A DNA stretch of 15,821 bases from Halobacteriales archaeon QH_10_70_21. GTDB lineage: Archaea; Halobacteriota; Halobacteria; Halobacteriales; Haloarculaceae. The notes under the pieces were generated by a model, which saw only the letters and a list, made by a program, of their open reading frames with translations, did no database searches and was not told where the DNA came from. A program made the position numbers and the translations under genes. How positions within the stretch are numbered: position 1 is the stretch's first letter; the number at the start of each line of letters is the position of its first letter. Of the stretch, positions 6,411 to 12,925 are shown piece after piece. The DNA is taken from contig PXQM01000193.1 of NCBI GenBank assembly GCA_003021325.1, forward strand, positions 1-15,821, given 5' to 3'.

Positions 6411-6600
6411 CGGCGGGATTTCACCGCCGCTCGAGTGCTCGCCTGGCTTTACCCGGGTTCCCACCGGGTCTTGCCGGCGTCGACGGAGGCGGTGGACTTC
6501 GGCCGAGCAATGTCGACCTCGTCCGGCCTCCTCGACCGGCGGGAGCCGGGTTCTCACCGGCGTTGCCGTCGCGAGCTCCCTTCAGCCGGGTCACCCCGGC
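6411..6600 (+). repeat. Four related stem-loop repeats
   Basis: Four short hairpins share a similar loop and the inner stem CGG/CCG. Copy 1 is CGGCGG-GATTTCA-CCGCCG (6411-6429). Copy 2 is ACCCGG-GTTCCCA-CCGGGT (6451-6469). Copy 3 is GCCGG-GTTCTCA-CCGGC (6545-6561). Copy 4 is GCCGGG-TCAC-CCCGGC (6585-6600). Copies 2-4 also share a trailing TGCCGNCGTCG-like tract. The outer stem bases differ but stay paired. Spacing is about 40, 94 and 40 nt. They are too degenerate and uneven for a CRISPR array. Confidence 0.55.
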
Positions 6601-6834
6601 GTGCCGTCGTATTCACGAACCCCGCTTACGCGTGGTCCGCTAGTTGGTCTTCGCCCGCCACCGCCGCGGCGGCGGCGCAACGGGCCGCTTCGGTTCTCCT
6701 TCGGGACCTGGGCCTTTTCGCCCGTCAGGGCGCGTCGGCGTCGGCCCCCATCCCCTCCCGTTTCGGCTGTCGCCGATTCGAGACGGGACGTCCGTATGCG
6801 CCCACGGCCTCAGTGGGGATTGCGAACTATTGCC

Positions 6835-6885
6835 ATGGAGGGTAATAAATCTAACCCCGATAGCGAAAGTGACCGGTTCGCCGGT
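6835..6885 (+). promoter_or_regulatory. AT-rich promoter-like patch and UUCG hairpin upstream of the Usp gene
   Basis: GGTAATAAATC (6841-6851) is the most AT-rich stretch in the block and looks like a haloarchaeal TATA region. It lies about 100 nt before the Usp start codon, so transcription from it would make a leader of roughly 70-80 nt. Within that leader ACCGG-TTCG-CCGGT (6872-6885) forms a short hairpin with a UUCG loop. The patch is also readable on the minus strand (ATTTATTA) but no gene lies that way. Confidence 0.4.
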
Positions 6886-6947
6886 GTCGGCGCGTACCGA
6901 TTCGGCGCGACCGGAAGCGTCGTGATGGCGGCCCACGAACGCTGGAT

Positions 6948-7307
6948 ATGCAGTACCTCGTCGCAACCGACTCAGTCCACGCGACCGCAGCCGCTTGCGA
7001 CCACCTCGAAGAACGACTCGAAACGGACGATACCGTCACGGTCGTCGCCGTGGGCAGCGACGATAGCCGTGACGCCGGGGACGCGCTGAACGTCGCGAAC
7101 GCACGACTCCTCGGACGTGCCTCCCTCGAGACGAAGCAACTCGCCGGCGAATCCGTCGACGTGAATCGACTGCTCGAGGCGGCCGACGGCGCCGACGAGG
7201 TCGTCGTCGGCACCGCTACCGATGGCCCGCTCGGCGAGACAGCCGAGGCAATCGTCGAACAGGCGACGGTTCCGGTCGTGGTCGTCCCCGGCGACCGCGA
7301 GGCTTGA
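6948..7307 (+). CDS. Short UspA-like (universal stress) protein
   Basis: A 119-residue single-domain protein with the Usp fold pattern. A first beta strand MQYLVATDS leads into a helix ATAAACDHLEERL, a second strand TVTVVAVGS follows, and the C-terminal part EVVVGTATDGPLGETAEAIV ends in the typical closing strand TVPVVVVPG. It is shorter than standard UspA (140-150 residues), and the ATP-binding signature G-x2-G-x9-G(S/T) is not clearly kept (VGTATDGPLGETAEAIV), so it may not bind ATP. It closely resembles the protein encoded at 8303-8674 (shared VAT, TxAAC, LEE(R/K)L), and the two flank a D-2-hydroxyacid dehydrogenase. The 26-nt gap to that gene contains the dehydrogenase's own promoter patch. 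Confidence 0.72.
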   Translation: MQYLVATDSVHATAAACDHLEERLETDDTVTVVAVGSDDSRDAGDALNVANARLLGRASLETKQLAGESVDVNRLLEAADGADEVVVGTATDGPLGETAEAIVEQATVPVVVVPGDREA

Positions 7308-7310
7308 TTA
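7304..7310 (+). promoter_or_regulatory. TATA-like box of the hydroxyacid dehydrogenase gene, overlapping the Usp stop
   Basis: TTGATTA at 7304-7310 is centred 27 nt before ATG 7334 and includes the TGA stop codon of the preceding Usp gene (7305-7307). The dehydrogenase can thus be transcribed separately from, or together with, the Usp gene. Confidence 0.5.
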
Positions 7311-7333
7311 TCCCGGGCGTCGAACGCGCGTGC

Positions 7334-8278
7334 ATGAAGCTGCTCGTTCTGCGCGAGGGGGTCCACAGGCTCCCCGCAGCGGAGTACGCCGACGCGCTCC
7401 GGGACCGACTCCGGGACCACCAGGTCGTCCACGCGAGGACCCCGGCCGAGGAACGCGAACGGGTCGGCACGGCCGACGTCGTAACCGGCCCGCGAGTCGA
7501 CCCGTCGATGCTCGACGACGCCCGCGACATCAGACTCTTCGCCTGTACGTACGCCGGCTACGGACACCTCCCGACGGACGCGCTCGAGGACGCGGGCGTC
7601 GCGGTGACGAACGCGGCCGGCGTGCACGCACCCAACGCCGCAGAGCACGTCGTCGGCTCAATACTCTCGTTCTCGCGACGGCTCCACGAGGCGGCGCGGG
7701 CCGACCGGTGGCAGCCCACCGACCCCGGTGAACTCGCCGGGTCGACGGTCACCGTCGTCGGCCTCGGCGCCATCGGGTCCGCCATCGTCGAACGGCTGGA
7801 CCCCTTCGACGTGACCACACTCGGCGTCCGTCGACGTCCGTCGGCGGGCGGGCCGACCGACGAGGTGCTCGGCCCTGACGGCCTCCACGACGCGCTCGCA
7901 CGGACCGACTACCTCGTCCTCTGCTGTCCACTGACCGAGGAGACCCGTGGGCTGATCGGCAAAGAGGAGTTCGGTACCCTCCCGCCGGAGGCCGTGCTGG
8001 TGAACATCGCCCGCGGTGCGGTGGTCGAAACCGACGCCCTGGTACGAACCCTCAGACGTGGGCGGCTCGGCGGCGCGGTGCTCGACGTTACCGACCCGGA
8101 GCCGCTGCCGGACGACCACCCACTCTGGGGGTTCGAGGACGTCGTCGTGACGCCGCACACCGCGGGCGCGACCCCCGAGTACTACGAGCGGCTCGCCGAC
8201 ATCGTCGCGGAGAACGTCGAGCGGCTCACCGACGACCGACCCCTGCGCAACGAGGTACTCGGGGCCGAGAGGAATTAG
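7334..8278 (+). CDS. D-2-hydroxyacid dehydrogenase, NAD(P)-dependent
   Basis: A 314-residue soluble oxidoreductase of the D-isomer-specific 2-hydroxyacid dehydrogenase family, which interconverts a 2-keto acid (such as glyoxylate, pyruvate or hydroxypyruvate) and the D-2-hydroxy acid. The nucleotide-binding motif is GLGAIG (143-148). The catalytic triad is complete: Arg227 in NIARGAVV, Glu256 in DPEPLP and His275 in TPHTAG. The arginines at 166-168, just after the second beta strand (GVRRRP), favour NADPH over NADH by family precedent. The substrate cannot be determined. ATG 7334 begins at the first beta strand (MKLLVLREG) and has TTGATTA 27 nt upstream. The gene is flanked on both sides by Usp-like paralogues in the same orientation, with gaps of 26 and 24 nt. 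Confidence 0.9.
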   Translation: MKLLVLREGVHRLPAAEYADALRDRLRDHQVVHARTPAEERERVGTADVVTGPRVDPSMLDDARDIRLFACTYAGYGHLPTDALEDAGVAVTNAAGVHAPNAAEHVVGSILSFSRRLHEAARADRWQPTDPGELAGSTVTVVGLGAIGSAIVERLDPFDVTTLGVRRRPSAGGPTDEVLGPDGLHDALARTDYLVLCCPLTEETRGLIGKEEFGTLPPEAVLVNIARGAVVETDALVRTLRRGRLGGAVLDVTDPEPLPDDHPLWGFEDVVVTPHTAGATPEYYERLADIVAENVERLTDDRPLRNEVLGAERN

Positions 8279-8302
8279 CCTCGCCTGGCGTATGCAGGGA
8301 CG

Positions 8303-8674
8303 ATGACCCGGTACCGCGTGGCGACGGCCGCCGCCGAGACGACGGAGGCCGCCTGCGAGAACCTCGAGGAGAAACTCACCGACAGCGACGCGATCTACGT
8401 GCTCACCGTGGACGTGCCGGGCGAGCGCGACGACCGACAGGCGGCATTTGACACCGCACAGGTGAGACTCGCCGAAGAGGGGGAAGTGCGGACGATCCGT
8501 CGTCCGGGAGCCCCGGGGCGGGAGATCGTCGACTTCGTCCGGGCAAACGACATCGACGAGATAATCATGGGGCCGACGAGACAGGGCGGGCTCTCGACGA
8601 TCGGGTCGACGACCTGCGAGGTTCTCGAGAACGTCGACAAACCGGTCTCCGTGCTGCCGGCCGAGCGGTTCTGA
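8303..8674 (+). CDS. Short UspA-like (universal stress) protein, paralogue of the one at 6948
   Basis: A 123-residue protein with the Usp fold pattern. It shows strand YRVATAAA, helix TTEAACENLEEKL, strand AIYVLTVDV, then helix AAFDTAQVRLAEEG, REIVDFVRANDIDEIIMG, and the loop GPTRQGGLSTIGST, closing with strand KPVSVLPAE. The loop GPTRQGGLSTIGST is close to the Usp ATP-binding signature, so this copy may keep nucleotide binding while the upstream copy seems to have lost it. It starts at ATG 8303, about 27 nt after an ATTAG patch that includes the stop of the dehydrogenase gene. The three genes could form one unit with internal promoters. Its function beyond a stress-type role is not known. 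Confidence 0.75.
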   Translation: MTRYRVATAAAETTEAACENLEEKLTDSDAIYVLTVDVPGERDDRQAAFDTAQVRLAEEGEVRTIRRPGAPGREIVDFVRANDIDEIIMGPTRQGGLSTIGSTTCEVLENVDKPVSVLPAERF

Positions 8675-8692
8675 GTGCGGGTCGATTCGCCG

Positions 8693-9185
8693 CTACCCGG
8701 CGACATCGACCGCAACGAGCGACGCGAGGCCAGCGGCGACGGAGAACGCCGCCAGGAGCAGTGTCTCGACTCGCGCCGGAGGAAGATGGATTCTTCTGAG
8801 CTCGCGCCCCGCCGGTGCCTCTCGGTAGCTGCGACGAAGCCGACTCCGTCGGTAGCCGAGCCGACGCAGAGGACCCCCACGACCGGAAACGGGGCACCCC
8901 TCGGCGACCCGTCAAGGAACGCGGCCCCGACCCGACCTGCGGCGGGAATCGAGCCGATCATCCAGCCGGCGACGAGACTCCCGCTGAGATAGCTGGCCAC
9001 GAACGCCCGGAGGACCCCCGGAAAAGACCGACCAAAGCGTAGCCGGCGAAGGCGGCCGGCGACACCGACCAGGCGATTGGTAGTCCGGCTGCGTCGAAGC
9101 CGGCAATCACCGTCGACGGGCCGACGACCAGTCCCCCGAGGTAGGCCGTGACCCGTGGCTGGCGACCGAGGAGGCGTTCGGGCAT
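8693..9185 (-). pseudogene. Broken small membrane protein gene
   Basis: A hydrophobic protein can be read across three frames. The start MPERLLGRQPRVTAYLGGLV at 9185 leads to membrane segments and IAWSVSPAAFAGYALVGLF. A frameshift in a G/C run near 9018-9026 leads to LRAFVASYLSGSLVAGWMIG (next frame), then AAFLDG and VVGVLCVGSATDGVGFVAAT. Another frameshift, somewhere in 8770-8850, gives the closing helix LLLAAFSVAAGLASLVAVDV with stop TAG at 8695-8693. Together this would be about 160 residues with four or so membrane helices. I do not recognise the family. The rebuilt protein is continuous and hydrophobic, so decay of a real gene is likelier than chance. The next 271 nt (9186-9456) hold nothing I can identify. 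Its 3' end lies 19 nt beyond the stop of the convergent Usp gene. Confidence 0.55.
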
Positions 9186-9456
9186 CCGCCCGTGTTTCGG
9201 TCGGCTCAGGCGTCGCTTTCGGGAGAGCGAGCAGGCGGTGTGGTCTCCTTCGGCGGCCCGTACACCGCGCTCCCGCCTCGGCGGACCGCCGGCGTCGCTC
9301 AGCGCACACCGACGGTGGTCCCGTCCCGGTACTTGAACCCTCGTCTCGCACGGACGATGTAGCTCCCGTCGACGACGCTGTCTACCTATCGACGGCTGGG
9401 AACCCGTTGCAGAAGAACGCGAGCAGCCCGCAGGTGTCGAATCGTAGCACGCCGTC

Positions 9457-10491
9457 TCAGATGTAGCCTTCCCCCAGCAACAGTTCCCCGTTGAGGACGC
9501 TCGCGCCGGCGGCGCCGCGGATGGTGTTGTGTGCGAGGCAGTTGAACTGGACGCCGTCGGGCGTTTCTTCGATGCCACCGGCGGCGACGGCCATCCCGCC
9601 GCCGAGCATCCGGTCCATCCGGGGCTGGGGTCGGTCGGGTTCCTCGAACACCTCGATGAGCGGGTCGGGTGAGGAGTGGAGGTCGAGGCTGGGCTGCTCC
9701 CGCATCGCGTCGGCGACGGCCTCCGGCGCCGGGTCCTCGGCCAGGTCCGCCCAGACGTTCTCCAGATGCCCGTCCAGCGTCGGCACCCGGTTGCAGGACG
9801 CCGAGACGGCCGTGTCGTGGAGGTGGACCGTTGCGCCGTCGAAGGTCCCCAGCAGCTTCCGGGATTCGGTCTCCATCTTCCGTTCCTCGCCGCCGATGTG
9901 GGGAAGGACGTTGTCGAGTATCTCCATCGACGCGACCCCGGAGTAGCCGGCGCCGGAGACGGCCTGCAGCGTGGAGACGTGGACGCGCTCGAGGCCGAAC
10001 CCGTCGAGGGCGGCGAGCGGTGGCACCATCGTTATCGTCGAGCAGTTGGGGTTCTTGACGAGGGCGCCGTCCCAGCCCCGCTCGTCGCGCTGCACCTCGA
10101 TGAGTCCGAGGTGGTCGGGGTTGACCTCCGGAATCGTCAGCGGCACGTCGTCGTCCATCCGGGCGTTCGAGGAGTTCGACGAGACGACGTAGCCGGCCTC
10201 GACGAACTCGGGTTCGACCGTCGCGCCGACGCTCGAGGGCAGCGACGAGAAACAGAGATCGACGTCGTCCGGCACCGCGTCCGGGTCGGTTTCGGTGACC
10301 GTGATGTCGGCGACGTCTTCCGGAATGGGCGCCTCGACGCGCCACTTCGCGGCGTCGCGGTACTGTCGCCCCGCACTGTCCGAAGAGGCGGTGAGCGCGG
10401 CGACCTCGAACTGTGGGTGCGGGTCGAGAAGCTGGATGAGTCGCTGTCCGACGGCGCCGGTCGCGCCGAGGACTGCTACGCGGGATGACAT
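9457..10491 (-). CDS. asd: Aspartate-semialdehyde dehydrogenase
   Basis: A 344-residue enzyme that reduces aspartyl phosphate to aspartate-semialdehyde with NADPH, the branch point to lysine, threonine, methionine and isoleucine. The NADP-binding motif GATGAVGQRL is at 9-18. The catalytic Cys150 lies in KNPNCSTITM (147-156), preceded by SSNSSNARMDDDVPL (104-118). LQAVSGAGYSGVASMEILDN (175-194), HIGGEERKMETESRK (198-212) and SCNRVPTLDGH (232-242) are the substrate and catalytic regions of the archaeal/fungal-type enzyme. Length is typical (about 345). The start MSSRVAVLG at 10491 opens directly on the Rossmann strand, with a GTTTTCC patch about 30 nt upstream. It lies 98 nt downstream of rps17e on the same strand and probably has its own promoter. 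Confidence 0.95.
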   Translation of the reverse strand: MSSRVAVLGATGAVGQRLIQLLDPHPQFEVAALTASSDSAGRQYRDAAKWRVEAPIPEDVADITVTETDPDAVPDDVDLCFSSLPSSVGATVEPEFVEAGYVVSSNSSNARMDDDVPLTIPEVNPDHLGLIEVQRDERGWDGALVKNPNCSTITMVPPLAALDGFGLERVHVSTLQAVSGAGYSGVASMEILDNVLPHIGGEERKMETESRKLLGTFDGATVHLHDTAVSASCNRVPTLDGHLENVWADLAEDPAPEAVADAMREQPSLDLHSSPDPLIEVFEEPDRPQPRMDRMLGGGMAVAAGGIEETPDGVQFNCLAHNTIRGAAGASVLNGELLLGEGYI

Positions 10492-10589
10492 TGTCCTCGG
10501 GTACGGCAAGCCAGTGGAAAACGGTTGGGAATGGCGCAGTCGTCTCCGAGGGCCGCTGCAGGACTCGGGAGCGGGCAGAACGGGTCCGC

Positions 10590-10781
10590 TCAGGCCGGCT
10601 GGGCGGGGCGCTGCTTCCGGGTGATGTAGCCGGCAATCCGGTTCCGGACGCCCTTCGACTCGACGTTCGTCAGCTCCGTCACCAGCTCCTTGTTGTGCTC
10701 GAAGTCGTCGCCGAACGCGTCCGGATACCGTTCCATGAGGAGTTTCGCGGTCTTCTTGACGTAGGCGGGCTTGATGGCCAT
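10590..10781 (-). CDS. rps17e: 30S ribosomal protein S17e
   Basis: A 63-residue protein matching archaeal/eukaryotic S17e, a small-subunit ribosomal protein absent from bacteria. It contains the characteristic [21 protein letters not shown]-terminal helix and the segment [20 protein letters not shown] followed by [10 protein letters not shown]. Full length for the archaeal form (about 60-67 residues). It is one of the few Lys-rich proteins in the window, as expected for an RNA-binding protein. The start at 10781 has a T-rich promoter patch (10811-10816) about 30 nt upstream. Confidence 0.96.
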   Translation of the reverse strand: MAIKPAYVKKTAKLLMERYPDAFGDDFEHNKELVTELTNVESKGVRNRIAGYITRKQRPAQPA

Positions 10782-10807
10782 TGGTACCCGTGCCTACTGG
10801 AGTGGCA

Positions 10808-10818
10808 CTCAAAAAAGG
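10808..10818 (-). promoter_or_regulatory. T-run: promoter of rps17e and probable terminator of the cofD operon
   Basis: On the minus strand CCTTTTTTGAG (10808-10818) lies about 30 nt upstream of the rps17e start and about 85 nt downstream of the DUF447 stop. A run of six T's in a GC-rich region fits both an upstream promoter element and archaeal T-rich termination of the preceding operon. Confidence 0.45.
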
Positions 10819-10902
10819 TTCGAAAGGGCCGTCGAGCCCCGGCCCGCCCGGACGCCCCCCGGCACGTCGACCTGACCGGACGGATAGACGCCCGCCGGCC
10901 GG

Positions 10903-11466
10903 TCACAGGTCCTCGTACTCCCGGAGCCGCCGGAGCGCTTCCCGCTCCCGCTCGCCGCCGCACGTCTCGATGACGTCGGTGAAGTACGCGATTCGGTCCC
11001 GGAGTTCCTCGGTATCGTACCCCGGGACGTCGAGCCGCGAGGCCGCGACGGTGGTCTCGACGACCGCGCTGTATCCGCGGTTCGTCGTCGGGACGGTCCG
11101 GGTGACGACCGCCGATTCGACCGGCCTGAGCTCCCAGTCGACCCACTGGGTGTCCCCCTCGGCTCCCTCGGCGGTCGACTCGACCTCAACCTCGACCCAG
11201 GCGTCGGCGCTCTCGAGCACCGGGTCACCTGTCTCGCGGACCGAGCAGGCGGCGTCGACGAAGTCCACGGGGTCCCGGGTGAACTGGACGTGGCCGCCGC
11301 CCCGCTCCCGGAAGTTGCGCCAGGTCCGGGTCCGGCCCCAGGTGCGGGCCGTCACCGGGTCGCCGGCGAACAGCCCCAGGGCAGCGACGTTCCACCGCTC
11401 GTTGGGGCCGAGCGTCGTCACGACCGACTCGGTGACGCCCCGCAGCGCGACGGGCCACTCCGCCAT
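10903..11466 (-). CDS. DUF447 family protein
   Basis: A 187-residue soluble acidic protein of the archaeal DUF447 family (PF04289), believed to have a flavin-reductase-like split barrel fold; no activity is established. Visible marks are the start WPVALRGVTESVVTTLGPNE with NVAALGL (the family's opening strand pattern), ARTWGRTRTWRNFRERGGGH (a basic, aromatic stretch compatible with flavin or phosphate binding), and the helical C-terminus TEELRDRIAYFTDVIETCGG. It is the last gene of the cofD operon, with ATG 11466 only 2 nt after the citG-like stop; a GTG at 11472 overlapping that stop is the alternative start. In archaea DUF447 commonly sits beside citG-like genes, which suggests a link to cofactor metabolism. 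Confidence 0.82.
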   Translation of the reverse strand: MAEWPVALRGVTESVVTTLGPNERWNVAALGLFAGDPVTARTWGRTRTWRNFRERGGGHVQFTRDPVDFVDAACSVRETGDPVLESADAWVEVEVESTAEGAEGDTQWVDWELRPVESAVVTRTVPTTNRGYSAVVETTVAASRLDVPGYDTEELRDRIAYFTDVIETCGGEREREALRRLREYEDL

Positions 11467-11468
11467 CG

Positions 11469-12168
11469 TCACACCTCCAGCCCCCGCTCGAGGGCCACGA
11501 ACAGCGCCGCGGCCGTCAGGTCGGCCGTCGTTCCCGGATTGATGTCCCGTTCGACGAACTCCTCGGCCAGCGACTCGGCGTCCGCCTCGCCGTCGAGGAC
11601 CGCCTGGGCCCGTCGGGTCGCCTCGGCGGCGACCTCGGGCCCGTTCCGGGTGGCGACGAAGGCCGGTCGGTTGCTGGCCGAGCGGGTCACGGCGCGGCAG
11701 TCGTGACCCGAGTGCCGGCTCCGGCGGGTTTGTCCATAGTTTATCAGGTTGCCGTATCTACAGGTCAGTATGGAGGTACGCGAGCCACGCGAGAGCGACG
11801 GCGAAGGCACGGTAGAAGTCGCAGGCGTCCTCGACGGTCGTCGCCTCGGCGAGCGCGGCGGTACCCTCTGTAGAGAGCCGGCCGGTCGCCGCGGCTCCGA
11901 CCAGCGGCGTCACCAGGAGCAGCGCGCCGAACTGCGTGTTGCCCGCCGACTGCTCGCTCATGCCGGCCACGGCGCGCTCGAAGGCCCGCCCGAGGCGGTC
12001 GCCGTCGGCGGCCATCCGGAGACCGCCCCCGGCGCCGACCGCGCCCGCGGTGAAGTGCTCGAAACGCAGGTCCTCGTAGTCGCGGTGGCGGTCGACGTTG
12101 CCCGGTTTCGGCGTCCCCGTCACCTCCAGCAACAGCGCGAGCTGGCCGTTCTCGGCCGCGTCACGCAT
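11469..12168 (-). pseudogene. Triphosphoribosyl-dephospho-CoA synthase-like (CitG-like) gene with its middle missing
   Basis: The N-terminal part (12168 to about 11803) reads clearly as the CitG-like family: NGQLALLLEVTGTPKPGNVD, FEHFTAGAVGAGGGLRMAAD, SAGNTQFGALLLVTPLVGAA and TTVEDACDFYRAF. After that the family match stops, the frame runs into TAG at 11758-11760, and about 110 nt of unrelated, partly AT-rich sequence follows. The family resumes in another frame at about 11675 with RPAFVATRNGPEVAAEATRR and ends DINPGTTADLTAAALFVALE before the stop at 11469. I estimate that about 90 codons expected in the middle are absent. In bacteria CitG makes the citrate lyase cofactor precursor; the archaeal role is unknown. 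Overlap with the Dus-like stop (8 nt) and the 2-nt gap to DUF447 show that it was part of the operon. Confidence 0.72.
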
Positions 12169-12925
12169 CGGGGGTCACCTCCCCCGTCTCGATGTGCTCC
12201 GAGACGGCCCGCCGGACCCGCCGGAGGACCACCGGGTCGTCGGAGGGGCGACCGACCGAGACCGCGTCGGCGCCGAGCGCGAGGTATTCGTGAGCGGTCG
12301 CGCGGCCGCGGACGCCGTTGTTGGCGACGACGAAGGCGTCGGGGACGGCCGAGACGACGTCGCCGACGACGGGTTCGCTGTCCATCGCGTCGACGTGGAT
12401 GGCGTCGGCGCCGGCCGCGACGAGTCGCGACGCGAGCGCCGGCAGGTCGACGCCGTCGACCTCCGTCCGGACCTTGACGCTCACCGCTGCGCCGGTCGCC
12501 GCCGCCGTCCGGACCTGCTCGCAGAGCCGGGCCGGCGCCCGGAGGAGCGTCTCGCCGGCGCTGGCCGCGCACATCTCGTCCTGACGGCAGTGGGCGTTGA
12601 TCTCGAGCACGGCGTCGTGGGCCGCACAGACGGCCCCAACCTCGGCTATCGGGTCCAGCGTCCGGCTCCGGACGTTGACCGCCGGCCGAACGTCGACGGA
12701 CGCCAGCGCAGCCAGCTGCCCGTCGACGAACGCGACGGGGTCCGCCGGCAGGAACTCCTCGCGGCCGCGGGCGACCAGTGCGCGGGCGGCCTCGCGGGTC
12801 GGCTCGTCGATGGCGATACCGCCGAGGAACGCACAGCCGACGTGTGGCGCGGCCGCTGTAGCCCACTCGGCGTCGGACTCGCCGGAGAGCGACGCGGCCG
12901 CGAGCCGGGGTTCGAACACCGTCAC
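12161..12925 (-). CDS. Dus-like TIM-barrel flavoprotein
   Basis: A 254-residue protein of the tRNA-dihydrouridine synthase-like (Dus, PF01207) TIM-barrel superfamily. The second half carries the barrel marks: [14 protein letters not shown] (106-119), [15 protein letters not shown] (148-162, with the flavin-contacting Lys151), IHVDAMD (176-182), VANNGVRG (200-207) and the phosphate-binding [15 protein letters not shown] (217-231). True Dus enzymes have N-x-G-C-P at the catalytic cysteine; here it is N-A-H-C-R, so Cys113 is kept but its surroundings differ, and the first barrel strand is also unlike Dus. A different substrate is plausible. The start GTG 12925 overlaps the cofD stop as GTGA. The position between cofD and citG-like points to cofactor rather than tRNA work, as inference. 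Confidence 0.75.
   Translation of the reverse strand: MTVFEPRLAAASLSGESDAEWATAAAPHVGCAFLGGIAIDEPTREAARALVARGREEFLPADPVAFVDGQLAALASVDVRPAVNVRSRTLDPIAEVGAVCAAHDAVLEINAHCRQDEMCAASAGETLLRAPARLCEQVRTAAATGAAVSVKVRTEVDGVDLPALASRLVAAGADAIHVDAMDSEPVVGDVVSAVPDAFVVANNGVRGRATAHEYLALGADAVSVGRPSDDPVVLRRVRRAVSEHIETGEVTPDA

Larger units (their letters stand above)
6314..6947. other. 634-nt gene-free block
   Basis: I find no credible coding region here. The open frames in it are Arg/Ser/Pro-rich, unlike the acidic proteins of the neighbours, and several lack a proper start. The block holds four related stem-loop repeats (6411-6600), a perfect CCGCCGCGGCGG palindrome (6661-6672), and an AT-rich patch (6835-6856). 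It could be a decayed gene, an RNA locus, or a long regulatory region for the following Usp gene. Confidence 0.6.

Noticed and set aside
6411..6600. CRISPR array as an explanation of the hairpin repeats
   Set aside because: The repeats are short, degenerate and unevenly spaced (about 40, 94, 40 nt), and no cas genes are present.
6378..6845. Possible 155-residue gene in the gene-free block
   Set aside because: It starts with TTG, is Arg/Ser/Ala-rich rather than acidic, runs through the hairpin repeats, and matches nothing I recognise.
9335..9360. GGTTCAAGTACC on the minus strand resembling a tRNA T-arm
   Set aside because: No matching acceptor stem, anticodon arm or D-arm can be found around it.
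11687..11737. Short open frame MDKPAGAG (16 codons) inside the citG-like scar
   Set aside because: Too short to call a gene. The AT-rich patch ahead of it looks promoter-like but is at a poor distance; it is mentioned only as part of the scar.
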